A DNA stretch of 16,661 nucleotides from contig JAYEJW010000061.1 in NCBI GenBank assembly GCA_034716535.1, positions 1 through 16,661 on the forward strand, read 5' to 3'. Shown here piece after piece: positions 8,616-15,976 of the stretch. A model generated the notes under the pieces. It had not been told where the DNA came from and ran no database searches. It was given only the letters and a program-made list of their open reading frames with translations. The DNA comes from JAYEJW01 sp034716535 (GTDB lineage Bacteria; Pseudomonadota; Gammaproteobacteria; Chromatiales; Chromatiaceae). The translations under genes were made by a program, and so were the position numbers. The stretch's first letter is position 1. Each line of letters starts with the position of its first letter.

Positions 8616-8644
8616 TTGCGTCCGCGCATCCGCCCGTCTATTCT
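8616..8644 (+). promoter_or_regulatory. Candidate sigma-70 promoter for leuCD
   Basis: TTGCGT (8616-8621) and TATTCT (8639-8644) are exactly 17 bases apart. They match the consensus at three and four positions. The predicted start near 8651 would leave a leader of about 24 bases before leuC, too short for a leader-peptide attenuator. The 99-base gap between the J-domain gene and leuC also favours a new transcription start here. Confidence 0.4.
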
Positions 8645-8674
8645 TACCGATTTGTTCCGTGCAGAGGCAGTTCG

Positions 8675-10078
8675 ATGGGCGCCAGGACCCTCTACGATAA
8701 ACTTTGGGACGAGCATGTCGTGCGCTATGACGACAACGGCATCGCATTGTTGTATATCGACCGCCAGCTCGTCCATGAGGTCACCTCCCCCCAGGCCTTC
8801 GAGGGTCTGCGGCTGACCGGCCGCAAGCCTTGGCGTGTGGAGACGAACCTTGCGGTCCCGGATCATAACGTGCCCACCACAAACCGGGAGCAGGGCGTCG
8901 CCGATCCGGTCTCACGCCTCCAGGTGGAGACCCTGGCGGAGAACTGTGCCGCGTTCGGTATCACGGAGTTCGGCATGGACGACCCGCGCCAGGGCATCGT
9001 CCATGTGGTGGGACCGGAGGAGGGCTTCACCCTCCCTGGGACGACCCTGGTCTGCGGCGACTCCCACACCTCCACGCACGGTGCATTCGGGGCCCTGGCC
9101 TTCGGCATCGGTACCTCGGAGGTGGAGCACGTGCTGGCCACTCAGTGCCTTATCCAGCACAAATCCAAGACCATGCTGGTGAGCGTGGACGGAGAGCTGG
9201 GACATGGTGTGGCCGCAAAGGACGTCGTACTCGCCATCATCGGCGAAATCGGCACCGCAGGCGGCACCGGGTCCGTGATCGAATTCGGCGGATCCGCCAT
9301 CCGTGCCCTGTCCATGGAAGGGCGCATGAGCGTCTGCAACATGACGATCGAGGCGGGCGCCCGCGCCGGCCTCATCGGCGTGGACGAGAAGACCATCGAT
9401 TACGTGCGGGGGCGCCCGTACGCGCCGACGGGCGAGCTGCTGGAGCGCGCTGTCGCCCATTGGCGAACCCTGCATAGCGACGAGGACGCCGTCTTCGACC
9501 GTGTCCTGCACCTGGACGCCGCCGCCATCAAGCCCCAGGTGACCTGGGGAACCTCTCCGGAGATGGTCGTCGCGGTCGATGGTCGGGTACCCGATCCGGA
9601 CGCCTCAAGCGATCCGGTCAAGGCCTCCGGCATCAAACGGGCGTTGAAGTATATGGACCTGGAAGCAGGCACCTCCATCACCGACATCCGCCCGGACAAG
9701 GTCTTCATCGGATCTTGCACCAACTCGCGGATCGAGGACTTGCGCGCTGCTGCCCAGATCGTGAAGGGACGGCGAGTGGCCGAGAGCATCAAGCTCGCGA
9801 TGGTGGTCCCCGGCTCCGGCCTGATCAAACAGCAGGCCGAGGAGGAAGGGCTCGACCGCATCTTTCTCGAGGCGGGCTTCGAGTGGCGCGATCCGGGTTG
9901 CTCAATGTGCCTGGCCATGAACGCGGACCGCCTGGAACCGGGTGAGCGCTGCGCCTCCACCTCAAACCGCAACTTCGAGGGCCGTCAGGGGCAGGGCGGA
10001 CGTACCCACCTCGTGAGTCCGATCATGGCTGCAGCAGCGGCCGTGAGCGGACACTTCGTGGATGTGAGGGACTTCTGA
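8675..10078 (+). CDS. leuC: 3-isopropylmalate dehydratase large subunit
   Basis: LeuC is the catalytic, iron-sulfur subunit of isopropylmalate isomerase. With LeuD it converts 2-isopropylmalate to 3-isopropylmalate in leucine synthesis. The 467-residue length is standard. The three [4Fe-4S] ligands are visible: C348 in GSCTNSRIEDL, and C409 and C412 in DPGCSMC. Other aconitase-family signatures are VCGDSHTSTHGAFGALAFGIGTSEVEHVLATQ, near residues 127-158, and the start MGARTLYDKLWDEHVV. GAGG (8664-8667) lies seven bases before the ATG. The stop codon overlaps the leuD start as TGATG, coupling synthesis of the two subunits. leuA is not adjacent. Confidence 0.98.
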   Translation: MGARTLYDKLWDEHVVRYDDNGIALLYIDRQLVHEVTSPQAFEGLRLTGRKPWRVETNLAVPDHNVPTTNREQGVADPVSRLQVETLAENCAAFGITEFGMDDPRQGIVHVVGPEEGFTLPGTTLVCGDSHTSTHGAFGALAFGIGTSEVEHVLATQCLIQHKSKTMLVSVDGELGHGVAAKDVVLAIIGEIGTAGGTGSVIEFGGSAIRALSMEGRMSVCNMTIEAGARAGLIGVDEKTIDYVRGRPYAPTGELLERAVAHWRTLHSDEDAVFDRVLHLDAAAIKPQVTWGTSPEMVVAVDGRVPDPDASSDPVKASGIKRALKYMDLEAGTSITDIRPDKVFIGSCTNSRIEDLRAAAQIVKGRRVAESIKLAMVVPGSGLIKQQAEEEGLDRIFLEAGFEWRDPGCSMCLAMNADRLEPGERCASTSNRNFEGRQGQGGRTHLVSPIMAAAAAVSGHFVDVRDF

Positions 10079-10716
10079 TGGAGCGCTTCGTCAACTTCAC
10101 CGGCGTCGTCTGCCCCCTGGACCGGGCCAATGTGGACACGGACGCGATCATACCCAAGCAGTTCCTCAAGAGCATAAAGCGCACGGGATTCGGCCCCAAC
10201 CTGTTCGACGAGTGGCGCTACCTCGATCAGGGCGAGCCCGGCAAGGACAACAGCAAGCGGCCGTTGAATCCGGAGTTCGTCCTCAACGATCCCCGCTATA
10301 GGGATGCAAGCATCCTGCTCGCGCGGGAGAACTTCGGTTGCGGCTCATCCCGGGAGCACGCCCCCTGGGCGCTCGCCGACTACGGTTTCCGCGTTCTCAT
10401 CGCGCCGAGCTTCGCCGATATCTTCTTCAACAACTGCTTCAAGAACGGCATCCTTCCGGTGGTGCTGGATGCGGATCTCGTCGATGAGCTGTTTGCGCGG
10501 GCCTCGGGTGATGAGGCGCTGCGTCTCTCGGTGAACCTGGAAGCCCAGACGCTGGAGCGGATGGACGGCAAGACGATCGAGTTCGACGTCGACGCGTTTC
10601 GCAAACATTGCCTTGTTGAAGGGTTGGACGATATCGGGCTCACGCTGCAGCAGGTGGACGCCATCCGCGAGTATGAGGAGCGGCGTCGCGAGGAGGCCCC
10701 TTGGCTGTTTTCGTGA
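10078..10716 (+). CDS. leuD: 3-isopropylmalate dehydratase small subunit
   Basis: LeuD is the swivel-domain subunit that completes the active site of isopropylmalate isomerase with LeuC. The 212-residue product has the normal family length. It shows the start region VCPLDRANVDTDAIIPKQFL and the signature NFGCGSSREHAPWAL (from residue 85), whose Ser/Arg loop contributes to substrate binding. ADIFFNNCFKNGILPV follows. The ATG shares one base with the leuC stop, so translation is coupled and subunits should be made in matched amounts. The C-terminus ends in a charged stretch (EYEERRREEAPWLFS), a common form of the gammaproteobacterial protein. leuB follows after a 95-base gap with no clear terminator. 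Confidence 0.98.
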   Translation: MERFVNFTGVVCPLDRANVDTDAIIPKQFLKSIKRTGFGPNLFDEWRYLDQGEPGKDNSKRPLNPEFVLNDPRYRDASILLARENFGCGSSREHAPWALADYGFRVLIAPSFADIFFNNCFKNGILPVVLDADLVDELFARASGDEALRLSVNLEAQTLERMDGKTIEFDVDAFRKHCLVEGLDDIGLTLQQVDAIREYEERRREEAPWLFS

Positions 10717-10811
10717 GGCGGTGAATGATCCGATGCGCTCCCTGGTGTTTGGAACGCATCGCAACTTCCGGGTGAAGAGCGCGGCCGGAGCAGTAGACGG
10801 AGACGAGCAAC

Positions 10812-11906
10812 TTGAACAAGAAGATCCTCATTCTGCCGGGAGACGGCATCGGACCCGAGATCGTCACCGAGGCGGTGAAGGTGCTGGCGCGTCTGCGGGA
10901 CGACTTTGGTCTCGCGATCGAGATGGACGAGGCACTGGTTGGCGGCGAGGCGATCGATGCCACAGGCTACCCGCTCCCCGATGCCACCCTGGCGCTGGCG
11001 CGGGAAGCCGATGCGCTCTTGCTGGGAGCGGTCGGCGGGGCGAAGTGGGAATCGCTTCCCATCGAGCGCCGTCCGGAGAAGGGGCTGCTGGGTCTGCGGT
11101 CGGGACTGGGGCTGTTCGCCAATCTACGCCCCGCCATCCTCTATCCGCAGCTTGCGGATGCGTCCACCCTCAGGCCCGACGTGGTCTCGGGTCTCGACAT
11201 CCTGATCGTACGCGAGCTCACCGGCGGCATCTATTTCGGGCAGCCGCGCGGGGTGCATACGCGGGAGGACGGCGAGCGTGTCGGTGTCAACACACTCGTT
11301 TACAGCGAGTCGGAGATCCGCCGCATCTGTCGGGTCGCCTTCGACATCGCCCGCAAGCGTCAGCGCCGCGTCTGCTCCGTGGACAAGGCGAACGTTCTGG
11401 AGTGCACGGAGCTGTGGCGGGAGGTGGCTACGGAGATCGGCGCTGAATATCCGGATGTGGAGCTGAGCCACATGTACGTGGACAATGCGGCCATGCAGCT
11501 GGTACGTGCGCCCAAGCAGTTCGATGTCCTGGTCACCAGCAACATGTTCGGCGACATTCTCTCGGATGCGGCTGCCATGCTGACGGGCTCGATCGGCATG
11601 CTCCCGTCGGCTTCCCTGAATGAGGCGGGACAGGGCATGTACGAGCCCATCCACGGCTCGGCGCCGGACATTGCGGGCAGGGGCATCGCCAACCCGCTGG
11701 CTACCATCCTGTCTGTGGCCATGATGCTGCGATACTCGCTCAACGAGCCGGCGGCGGCCCAGCGCGTAGAGAACGCCGTTTCTGCGGTCCTCGACGCCGG
11801 CCTGCGCACGGCGGACATCCTGTCTGCGGGGATGCGTGCCGTTGGTACGGTGGAGATGGGTGACGCCGTCGTTGCCGCTATGGGCGACGCCGGCCGATCG
11901 AACTGA
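10812..11906 (+). CDS. leuB: 3-isopropylmalate dehydrogenase
   Basis: LeuB oxidises and decarboxylates 3-isopropylmalate with NAD+ to the 2-oxo precursor of leucine. The 364-residue product starts at TTG. No in-frame ATG fits, MNKKILILPGDGIGPEI is the expected N-terminus, and GGAG (10799-10802) lies nine bases upstream. Family features are GDGIGPE (from residue 10), LRSGLGLFANLRPA (substrate-binding arginines), RELTGGIYFG, and NMFGDILSDAAAMLTGSIGM from residue 244, whose D248 and D252 are the metal ligands. EPIHGSAPDIAGRGIANP provides the nucleotide-binding loop. It follows leuD by 95 bases and precedes asd by 35, so it probably shares a transcript with both. TTG initiation may lower LeuB output relative to LeuCD. 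Confidence 0.97.
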   Translation: MNKKILILPGDGIGPEIVTEAVKVLARLRDDFGLAIEMDEALVGGEAIDATGYPLPDATLALAREADALLLGAVGGAKWESLPIERRPEKGLLGLRSGLGLFANLRPAILYPQLADASTLRPDVVSGLDILIVRELTGGIYFGQPRGVHTREDGERVGVNTLVYSESEIRRICRVAFDIARKRQRRVCSVDKANVLECTELWREVATEIGAEYPDVELSHMYVDNAAMQLVRAPKQFDVLVTSNMFGDILSDAAAMLTGSIGMLPSASLNEAGQGMYEPIHGSAPDIAGRGIANPLATILSVAMMLRYSLNEPAAAQRVENAVSAVLDAGLRTADILSAGMRAVGTVEMGDAVVAAMGDAGRSN

Positions 11907-11941
11907 CAAACAACCTGGCGAAGAGAATGTTGGAGGCTGCA

Positions 11942-13057
11942 ATGAATCGGGTGGGCTTCGTGGGATGGCGTGGGATGGTGGGCTCTGTCCTGATGGATCG
12001 GATGCGCGCGGGGAACGACTTCGCGGGCATCGCAGAGCCTGTCTTCTTTACGACCTCCCAGGTCGGCCAGTCAGGACCGGACGTGGGCAGGGGGGATCAG
12101 GGACTGCAGGACGCCTACGACCTCGACGCCCTGTCTTCGATGGACGCCATCGTCACTTGCCAGGGCGGCGGATACACGAAGGGGGTCTACGCCGATCTGC
12201 GCGCCAAGGGTTGGCGCGGGTACTGGATCGACGCCGCTTCCGCCCTGCGCATGGCCGAAGAGAGCGTCATTGTCCTCGATCCGGTCAATCTGGACGTGAT
12301 CGAGGAGGCCCTCGCGCGGGGCAAGCGCGACTTCATCGGCGGCAATTGCACCGTCAGCCTCATGCTCATGGCCATAGGCGGGCTATTCCGGCAGGACCTG
12401 GTGGAGTGGGTCAGCGCCATGACCTATCAGGCCGCTTCCGGCGCCGGGGCCAAGAACATGCGCGAGCTGATCGAGCAGATGGGGGCCCTGCACGGCGGGG
12501 TCGGCTCTTTGCTTGCGGATCCCGCCTCCGCGATCTTGGATATCGACCGCCTGGTGACCGATACCATGCGCGGCGGCGACTTTCCGATCGAGCAGTTCGG
12601 CGTTCCGCTGGCGGGAAGCCTGATTCCCTGGATCGACGTCCAGCTGGAGAACGGCCAGAGCAAAGAGGAATGGAAGGGCGTGGCTGAGACCAACAAGATC
12701 CTGGGTCGTTCGGATCGGCCTGTCCCAATCGACGGAACCTGCGTGCGCATCGGTGCCATGCGCTGCCACAGCCAGGGTCTGACCATCAAGCTCAAGCGGG
12801 ACGTGCCGGTGGACGAGATCGAGGACATCATCGCCTCTGCCAACGACTGGGTGAAGGTTGTTCCCAATGTGCGGGAGGCGACTGTCCAGGCCCTCTCGCC
12901 GGCCGTCGTCACCGGGACCCTGCAGATTCCGGTGGGCCGCTTGCGTAAGATGACTCTGGGTGAGGAGTACTTGTCCGCTTTCACCGTTGGCGATCAACTC
13001 CTTTGGGGCGCTGCGGAGCCGCTACGGCGCATGTTGCGTCTATTGCTGGACCGTTGA
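11942..13057 (+). CDS. asd: Aspartate-semialdehyde dehydrogenase
   Basis: Asd reduces aspartyl phosphate to aspartate semialdehyde with NADPH. This is the branch step towards lysine, diaminopimelate, threonine and methionine, and so is needed for peptidoglycan. The product is the long Gram-negative type, closely E. coli-like from start (VGFVGWRGMVGSVLMDRM) to end (FTVGDQLLWGAAEPLRRMLR). The ATG at 11942 is chosen over that at 11927 because GGAGG (11932-11936) lies five bases before it and the protein then starts like its relatives; this gives 371 residues. The catalytic Cys is C136 in GGNCTVSLM and the acid-base His is H276 in RCHSQ. The position after leuB and before fimV matches the Pseudomonas arrangement. 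Co-transcription with leuB is likely (35-base gap). Confidence 0.98.
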   Translation: MNRVGFVGWRGMVGSVLMDRMRAGNDFAGIAEPVFFTTSQVGQSGPDVGRGDQGLQDAYDLDALSSMDAIVTCQGGGYTKGVYADLRAKGWRGYWIDAASALRMAEESVIVLDPVNLDVIEEALARGKRDFIGGNCTVSLMLMAIGGLFRQDLVEWVSAMTYQAASGAGAKNMRELIEQMGALHGGVGSLLADPASAILDIDRLVTDTMRGGDFPIEQFGVPLAGSLIPWIDVQLENGQSKEEWKGVAETNKILGRSDRPVPIDGTCVRIGAMRCHSQGLTIKLKRDVPVDEIEDIIASANDWVKVVPNVREATVQALSPAVVTGTLQIPVGRLRKMTLGEEYLSAFTVGDQLLWGAAEPLRRMLRLLLDR

Positions 13058-13437
13058 GGCCCTCCGGTGCCTAGTACAGGCGCGCCTAAGAGTCCGTAAC
13101 GAGATGGAGAGAGTCTCACGCGAAGCCGCGAAGGGCGCGAAGAGAATTTACTGGCATGATGACTGTTAGAGAAACTCAGGCACTGCTGCACTCGAAGGGC
13201 ATCGCGTGCGGCCCCTTCCGCGGGCCTTGCTGCAGGGGAGCGGCCATCGCCATAGCGCCTTGGTCGGATCCCCCGCTTCGAATCGAGGTTTCGCAATCCA
13301 TTGCACAGTTCGTAATCTGAGAAATCAGTAGCGTTTAGCGGGGTAAGGATTTGATAACCTGAGCCCAAAGATTCGACGGGGCCGGATGTAAGGGAAGTGT
13401 TGGAGCGGCCGGGTTCTTGTCTCTATGAGGAAGGGGG
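13058..13437. other. 380-base asd-fimV spacer without a recognisable gene
   Basis: No credible ORF is present. The spacer holds a 10-base palindrome AGGCGCGCCT (13078-13087), the CGCGAAG repeat described separately, and a hairpin of GGCCC (13210-13214) with GGGCC (13222-13226). Its fimV-proximal third is AT-richer, as expected of a promoter region. I find no sigma-70 box pair there good enough to call. No T-tailed terminator for asd is visible. Confidence 0.6.
13114..13146. repeat. CGCGAAG short tandem unit, resembling a dispersed intergenic repeat
   Basis: The heptamer CGCGAAG occurs three times at 13119-13125, 13127-13133 and 13136-13142, spaced 8 and 9 bases apart. It is preceded by TCTCA and followed by AGAAT. 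Sequences of this pattern, spuriously translated as SREAAK-type peptides, are to my recollection scattered through intergenic regions of many bacterial genomes. Their function is unknown. Only one copy lies in this window, so genome-wide repetition is inference. Confidence 0.5.
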
Positions 13438-15852
13438 ATGTTTCGCAAGTTAATCCTGGCGTCGGCGGTTTCCCTGGTCTTGTTGCCGGACGTCGCCGGG
13501 GCGCTCGGGCTGGGCGGTATACGAGCGCAATCGGCGCTTAACGAGCCCTTCGCCGGCGAGATCGATCTTCTGGACGTCAAGCTGGACCAACTGGATACGG
13601 TTAAGGCCGTACTCGCCGCCGAGAGCGAGTTCCGAAAGGCCGGTGCCGAGCGTCCGCATTTTCTCTCCACACTTCGCTTCAAGGCCCAGGTCTCGCCCCG
13701 GGGACAACCTGTCATTCGAGTCACCAGCCCCCACCCGATTCGCGAGCCGTATCTGGACTTTCTGGTCGAGGTCAACTGGCCGAAGGGTCGGCTCGTCAAG
13801 GAGTACACGGTGCTCCTCGACCCGCCTGTGACCCTGAATCGACTGCCGCCAAGGGTAGAGCGACCGGCGGTCGCGCGAGCCCCGACGCGGCCGGCCTCCG
13901 CCAGCAAGCCGCGAGCTGCCACGGCGTCGGTCAAGCCGTCGATCACGGGGGGCGCCGCAGGCTTTCCCCTGCGCTACGGTCCCGTGCCCCCAGGCGCCGG
14001 CCTGTGGCGCGTCGCTCGCTCGCTGGCCCCGTCCGGTGCGACTGTCGCGCAAACGGCCATGGCCTTGTACCGCAACAATCAACACGCATTCATCCGCGGC
14101 GACATCAATAAGCTGAAGCTTGATGCGGTCCTCGGCGTCCCCTCGTCGGCAGAGCTCTTTGCCCTCGACACGACCGCGGCGGAGCGGGAGTTCCAGGCCG
14201 CGCTGCGCGGCGAGCGCGTGACATCGGCGCCGCTCACCGACGTTTCCGCGGACCAGGTGCCCGCGAACCGGCTGAAGATCGCGGGGCCGGCCACGCCGGT
14301 GCCCGAGACCCTGCCCGAGACCCCCGCTCAAGCGGGCAGCGAAGCGGAGCCTGAGCTTGGTGCAATCAAGGATGAGCTCCTGCTGGTCCAGGAGGCGGGG
14401 GAGAGCACCCGCCAAGAAACGGGGGAGTTGCGGGACCGGATTCGGCAGCTGGAGACGCAACTGGCGGACATCCGCAGACTGCTGGAGCTTCGCGATGAGC
14501 AGTTGGCCGCTCTTCAGGCGGCCCGCGACACACAGGCAGCGGAGATGCCGGACGCCGCGGCGATCGATGCCTCGCCCGTCGGGAGCGCGAGCGATTCACT
14601 GAGCGGGATGGATGGGAGCGAACCATCAGGGAGCGAGGACGCGCGGGCGGCGGGCGCCGGGGAGTCGGTCGAACAAGACGCGAACATCGTCATGGAAGCC
14701 GACGAACGCGACGAGGGCGCGAAGACGCTTGGGACCGCCGATGGGCCGAGCGCAGAGGGAGAGCCTTCCGCCCCTCAACCGGAGGAGAACAGGGAAGAGA
14801 AAGGTGAGCGCCAACTGGAAGCCGCGTCCTCGTACTGGGGCTCACTCTCAACACCCTCGCAGGCGGTCGTTGTGGGGCTGCCTGTCCTGCTGTTGCTCGT
14901 CGCCTGGGCGGTCGTTTCGCGCCGTAGACGGCGCGAACAGCCAGAGGAGAGCGAGGAGCGTTTGATACCGGCCCAACCCTCGGGGCCTACCGTCGGCACC
15001 CTCGGCGGGGGGCCGTTGGCGTCGACTACCGAAAAGCCTTATGGCGAACCGCAACCGCCAGTGGGCGATGGCGGGCTCGGTGGCCTGGAAGGAGATGCGC
15101 AAGCGAGCGATATCGTTGCAGAGGCGGATGTCTATCTCGCGTATAGCCGCTTTCGCGACGCGGAATCCTTGCTGAGGGAAGCGATCGCCAAGTCGCCGAA
15201 GCGCATGGATCTGAGGTACAAGCTTGCCGAAGCCCTCTTCGGGGCCGAAGATCGGGAGGCCCTTGCCGCTCTCATGGACGAAATACAACAAGGCGGAGAC
15301 GATCGTGCCGATACGGACCAGTGGCAACGTCTCACCTCCATGATGCGAGATCTGGAGGGTCACGCAACCATTCCGGTCGAGGATCTTGGCCTCCCCGGCG
15401 GTCGGGAAACGCCAAGCAAAGAGGAACCCCAAGAGACGGAAGGCGCCCCGTCGGATCTCGAGCTGGATCTGGACGATCTGGAAGACCTCGATCTTGAGAA
15501 TTTCGGTCAACCCGCGACGCAATCCGCCGACCTGCAGACCCCAGCGGCGGCAGATCCTATGGAAAAGCTGCTTCAAGAGATCGGGGCTGTGCCCTCCCCG
15601 GCAACGGGGGGCGCGGATTCCCCGGATGTTGCGATGACGGACACGGTTTCCGCCGCGGGCGAGCTCCTGTCCCCGCAGTGGGAGGCGGAGTCGGATCTGT
15701 GGGATGAGGTGGCCACAAAGATTGATCTCGCGCGAGCATACATGGAGATGGAGGATTCCGAGGCCGCCCGGGTTATCCTCGAGGAGGTCCTGGAGGAAGG
15801 AAACGAGGCACAGCGCGCGGAGGCGCAAGCATCCCTTGAGAAGTTGAGCTGA
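13438..15852 (+). CDS. fimV: FimV/TspA-type polar hub protein
   Basis: FimV is an inner-membrane, peptidoglycan-binding protein that organises the cell pole and supports type IV pilus assembly and twitching in Pseudomonas. The 804-residue product shows the complete layout. There is a signal peptide (1-22, cleavage likely VAGA-LGLGG) and the conserved N-terminal FimV domain starting LGLGGIRAQSALNEPFAGEI. A LysM-like segment (about 176-235) has RYGPVPPGAGLWRVARSLAP. A coiled coil follows (about 308-365), then a long acidic linker. One membrane helix (about 473-492) precedes an RRRRR-type stop. The cytoplasmic part has a TPR-like segment (about 557-620), another acidic linker and the C-terminal FimV motif WDEVATKIDLARAYMEMED. 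A strong GAGGAAGGGGG site precedes the ATG. The asd-fimV-truA order is conserved in gammaproteobacteria. A pilus role here is inferred, since no pilus genes lie in the window. Confidence 0.94.
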   Translation: MFRKLILASAVSLVLLPDVAGALGLGGIRAQSALNEPFAGEIDLLDVKLDQLDTVKAVLAAESEFRKAGAERPHFLSTLRFKAQVSPRGQPVIRVTSPHPIREPYLDFLVEVNWPKGRLVKEYTVLLDPPVTLNRLPPRVERPAVARAPTRPASASKPRAATASVKPSITGGAAGFPLRYGPVPPGAGLWRVARSLAPSGATVAQTAMALYRNNQHAFIRGDINKLKLDAVLGVPSSAELFALDTTAAEREFQAALRGERVTSAPLTDVSADQVPANRLKIAGPATPVPETLPETPAQAGSEAEPELGAIKDELLLVQEAGESTRQETGELRDRIRQLETQLADIRRLLELRDEQLAALQAARDTQAAEMPDAAAIDASPVGSASDSLSGMDGSEPSGSEDARAAGAGESVEQDANIVMEADERDEGAKTLGTADGPSAEGEPSAPQPEENREEKGERQLEAASSYWGSLSTPSQAVVVGLPVLLLLVAWAVVSRRRRREQPEESEERLIPAQPSGPTVGTLGGGPLASTTEKPYGEPQPPVGDGGLGGLEGDAQASDIVAEADVYLAYSRFRDAESLLREAIAKSPKRMDLRYKLAEALFGAEDREALAALMDEIQQGGDDRADTDQWQRLTSMMRDLEGHATIPVEDLGLPGGRETPSKEEPQETEGAPSDLELDLDDLEDLDLENFGQPATQSADLQTPAAADPMEKLLQEIGAVPSPATGGADSPDVAMTDTVSAAGELLSPQWEAESDLWDEVATKIDLARAYMEMEDSEAARVILEEVLEEGNEAQRAEAQASLEKLS

Positions 15853-15905
15853 GGCCCGGGAGGGGCCGCAGGGGTGTTCTTCTCGGCTCAGATGCCGAAT
15901 CCGGG

Positions 15906-15935
15906 GTGATCGACTCCACACGCCCCGCTTATACT
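15906..15935 (+). promoter_or_regulatory. Candidate promoter for truA
   Basis: A good -10 box TATACT (15930-15935, five of six consensus bases) lies about 40 bases before the truA start. The -35 region is poor: GTGATC at 15906-15911 with an 18-base spacer matches three positions. The 124-base gap after fimV, which lacks a T-tailed terminator, is consistent with a separate start for truA. Confidence 0.4.
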
Positions 15936-15976
15936 CACTTGCACCGAGACTCCCGGATCGAAGAAAACACCGACAG

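Noticed and set aside
10613..11446. 277-codon plus-strand ORF overlapping leuD and leuB in another frame
   Set aside because: Both overlapped genes are certain, and this translation is Arg/Gly/His-rich with no family features.
11836..12687. 283-codon plus-strand ORF overlapping leuB and asd
   Set aside because: It is out of frame with two conserved enzymes, with a typical GC-shadow composition.
12960..13169. Small ORF ending in a SREAAK-type peptide at the asd end and spacer
   Set aside because: Its first half is an alternate frame of asd and its second half is the CGCGAAG repeat read as protein. It is best treated as a repeat, not a gene.
13301..13329. TTGCAC and a following ATCAGT as a fimV promoter
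   Set aside because: The -35 is fair but the element at the right spacing bears no good resemblance to TATAAT, and other pairs in the spacer are no better.
15853..15867. GGCCC/GGGCC hairpin just after fimV as a terminator
   Set aside because: The stem is short and is not followed by a T run, so it does not meet the usual intrinsic terminator pattern.
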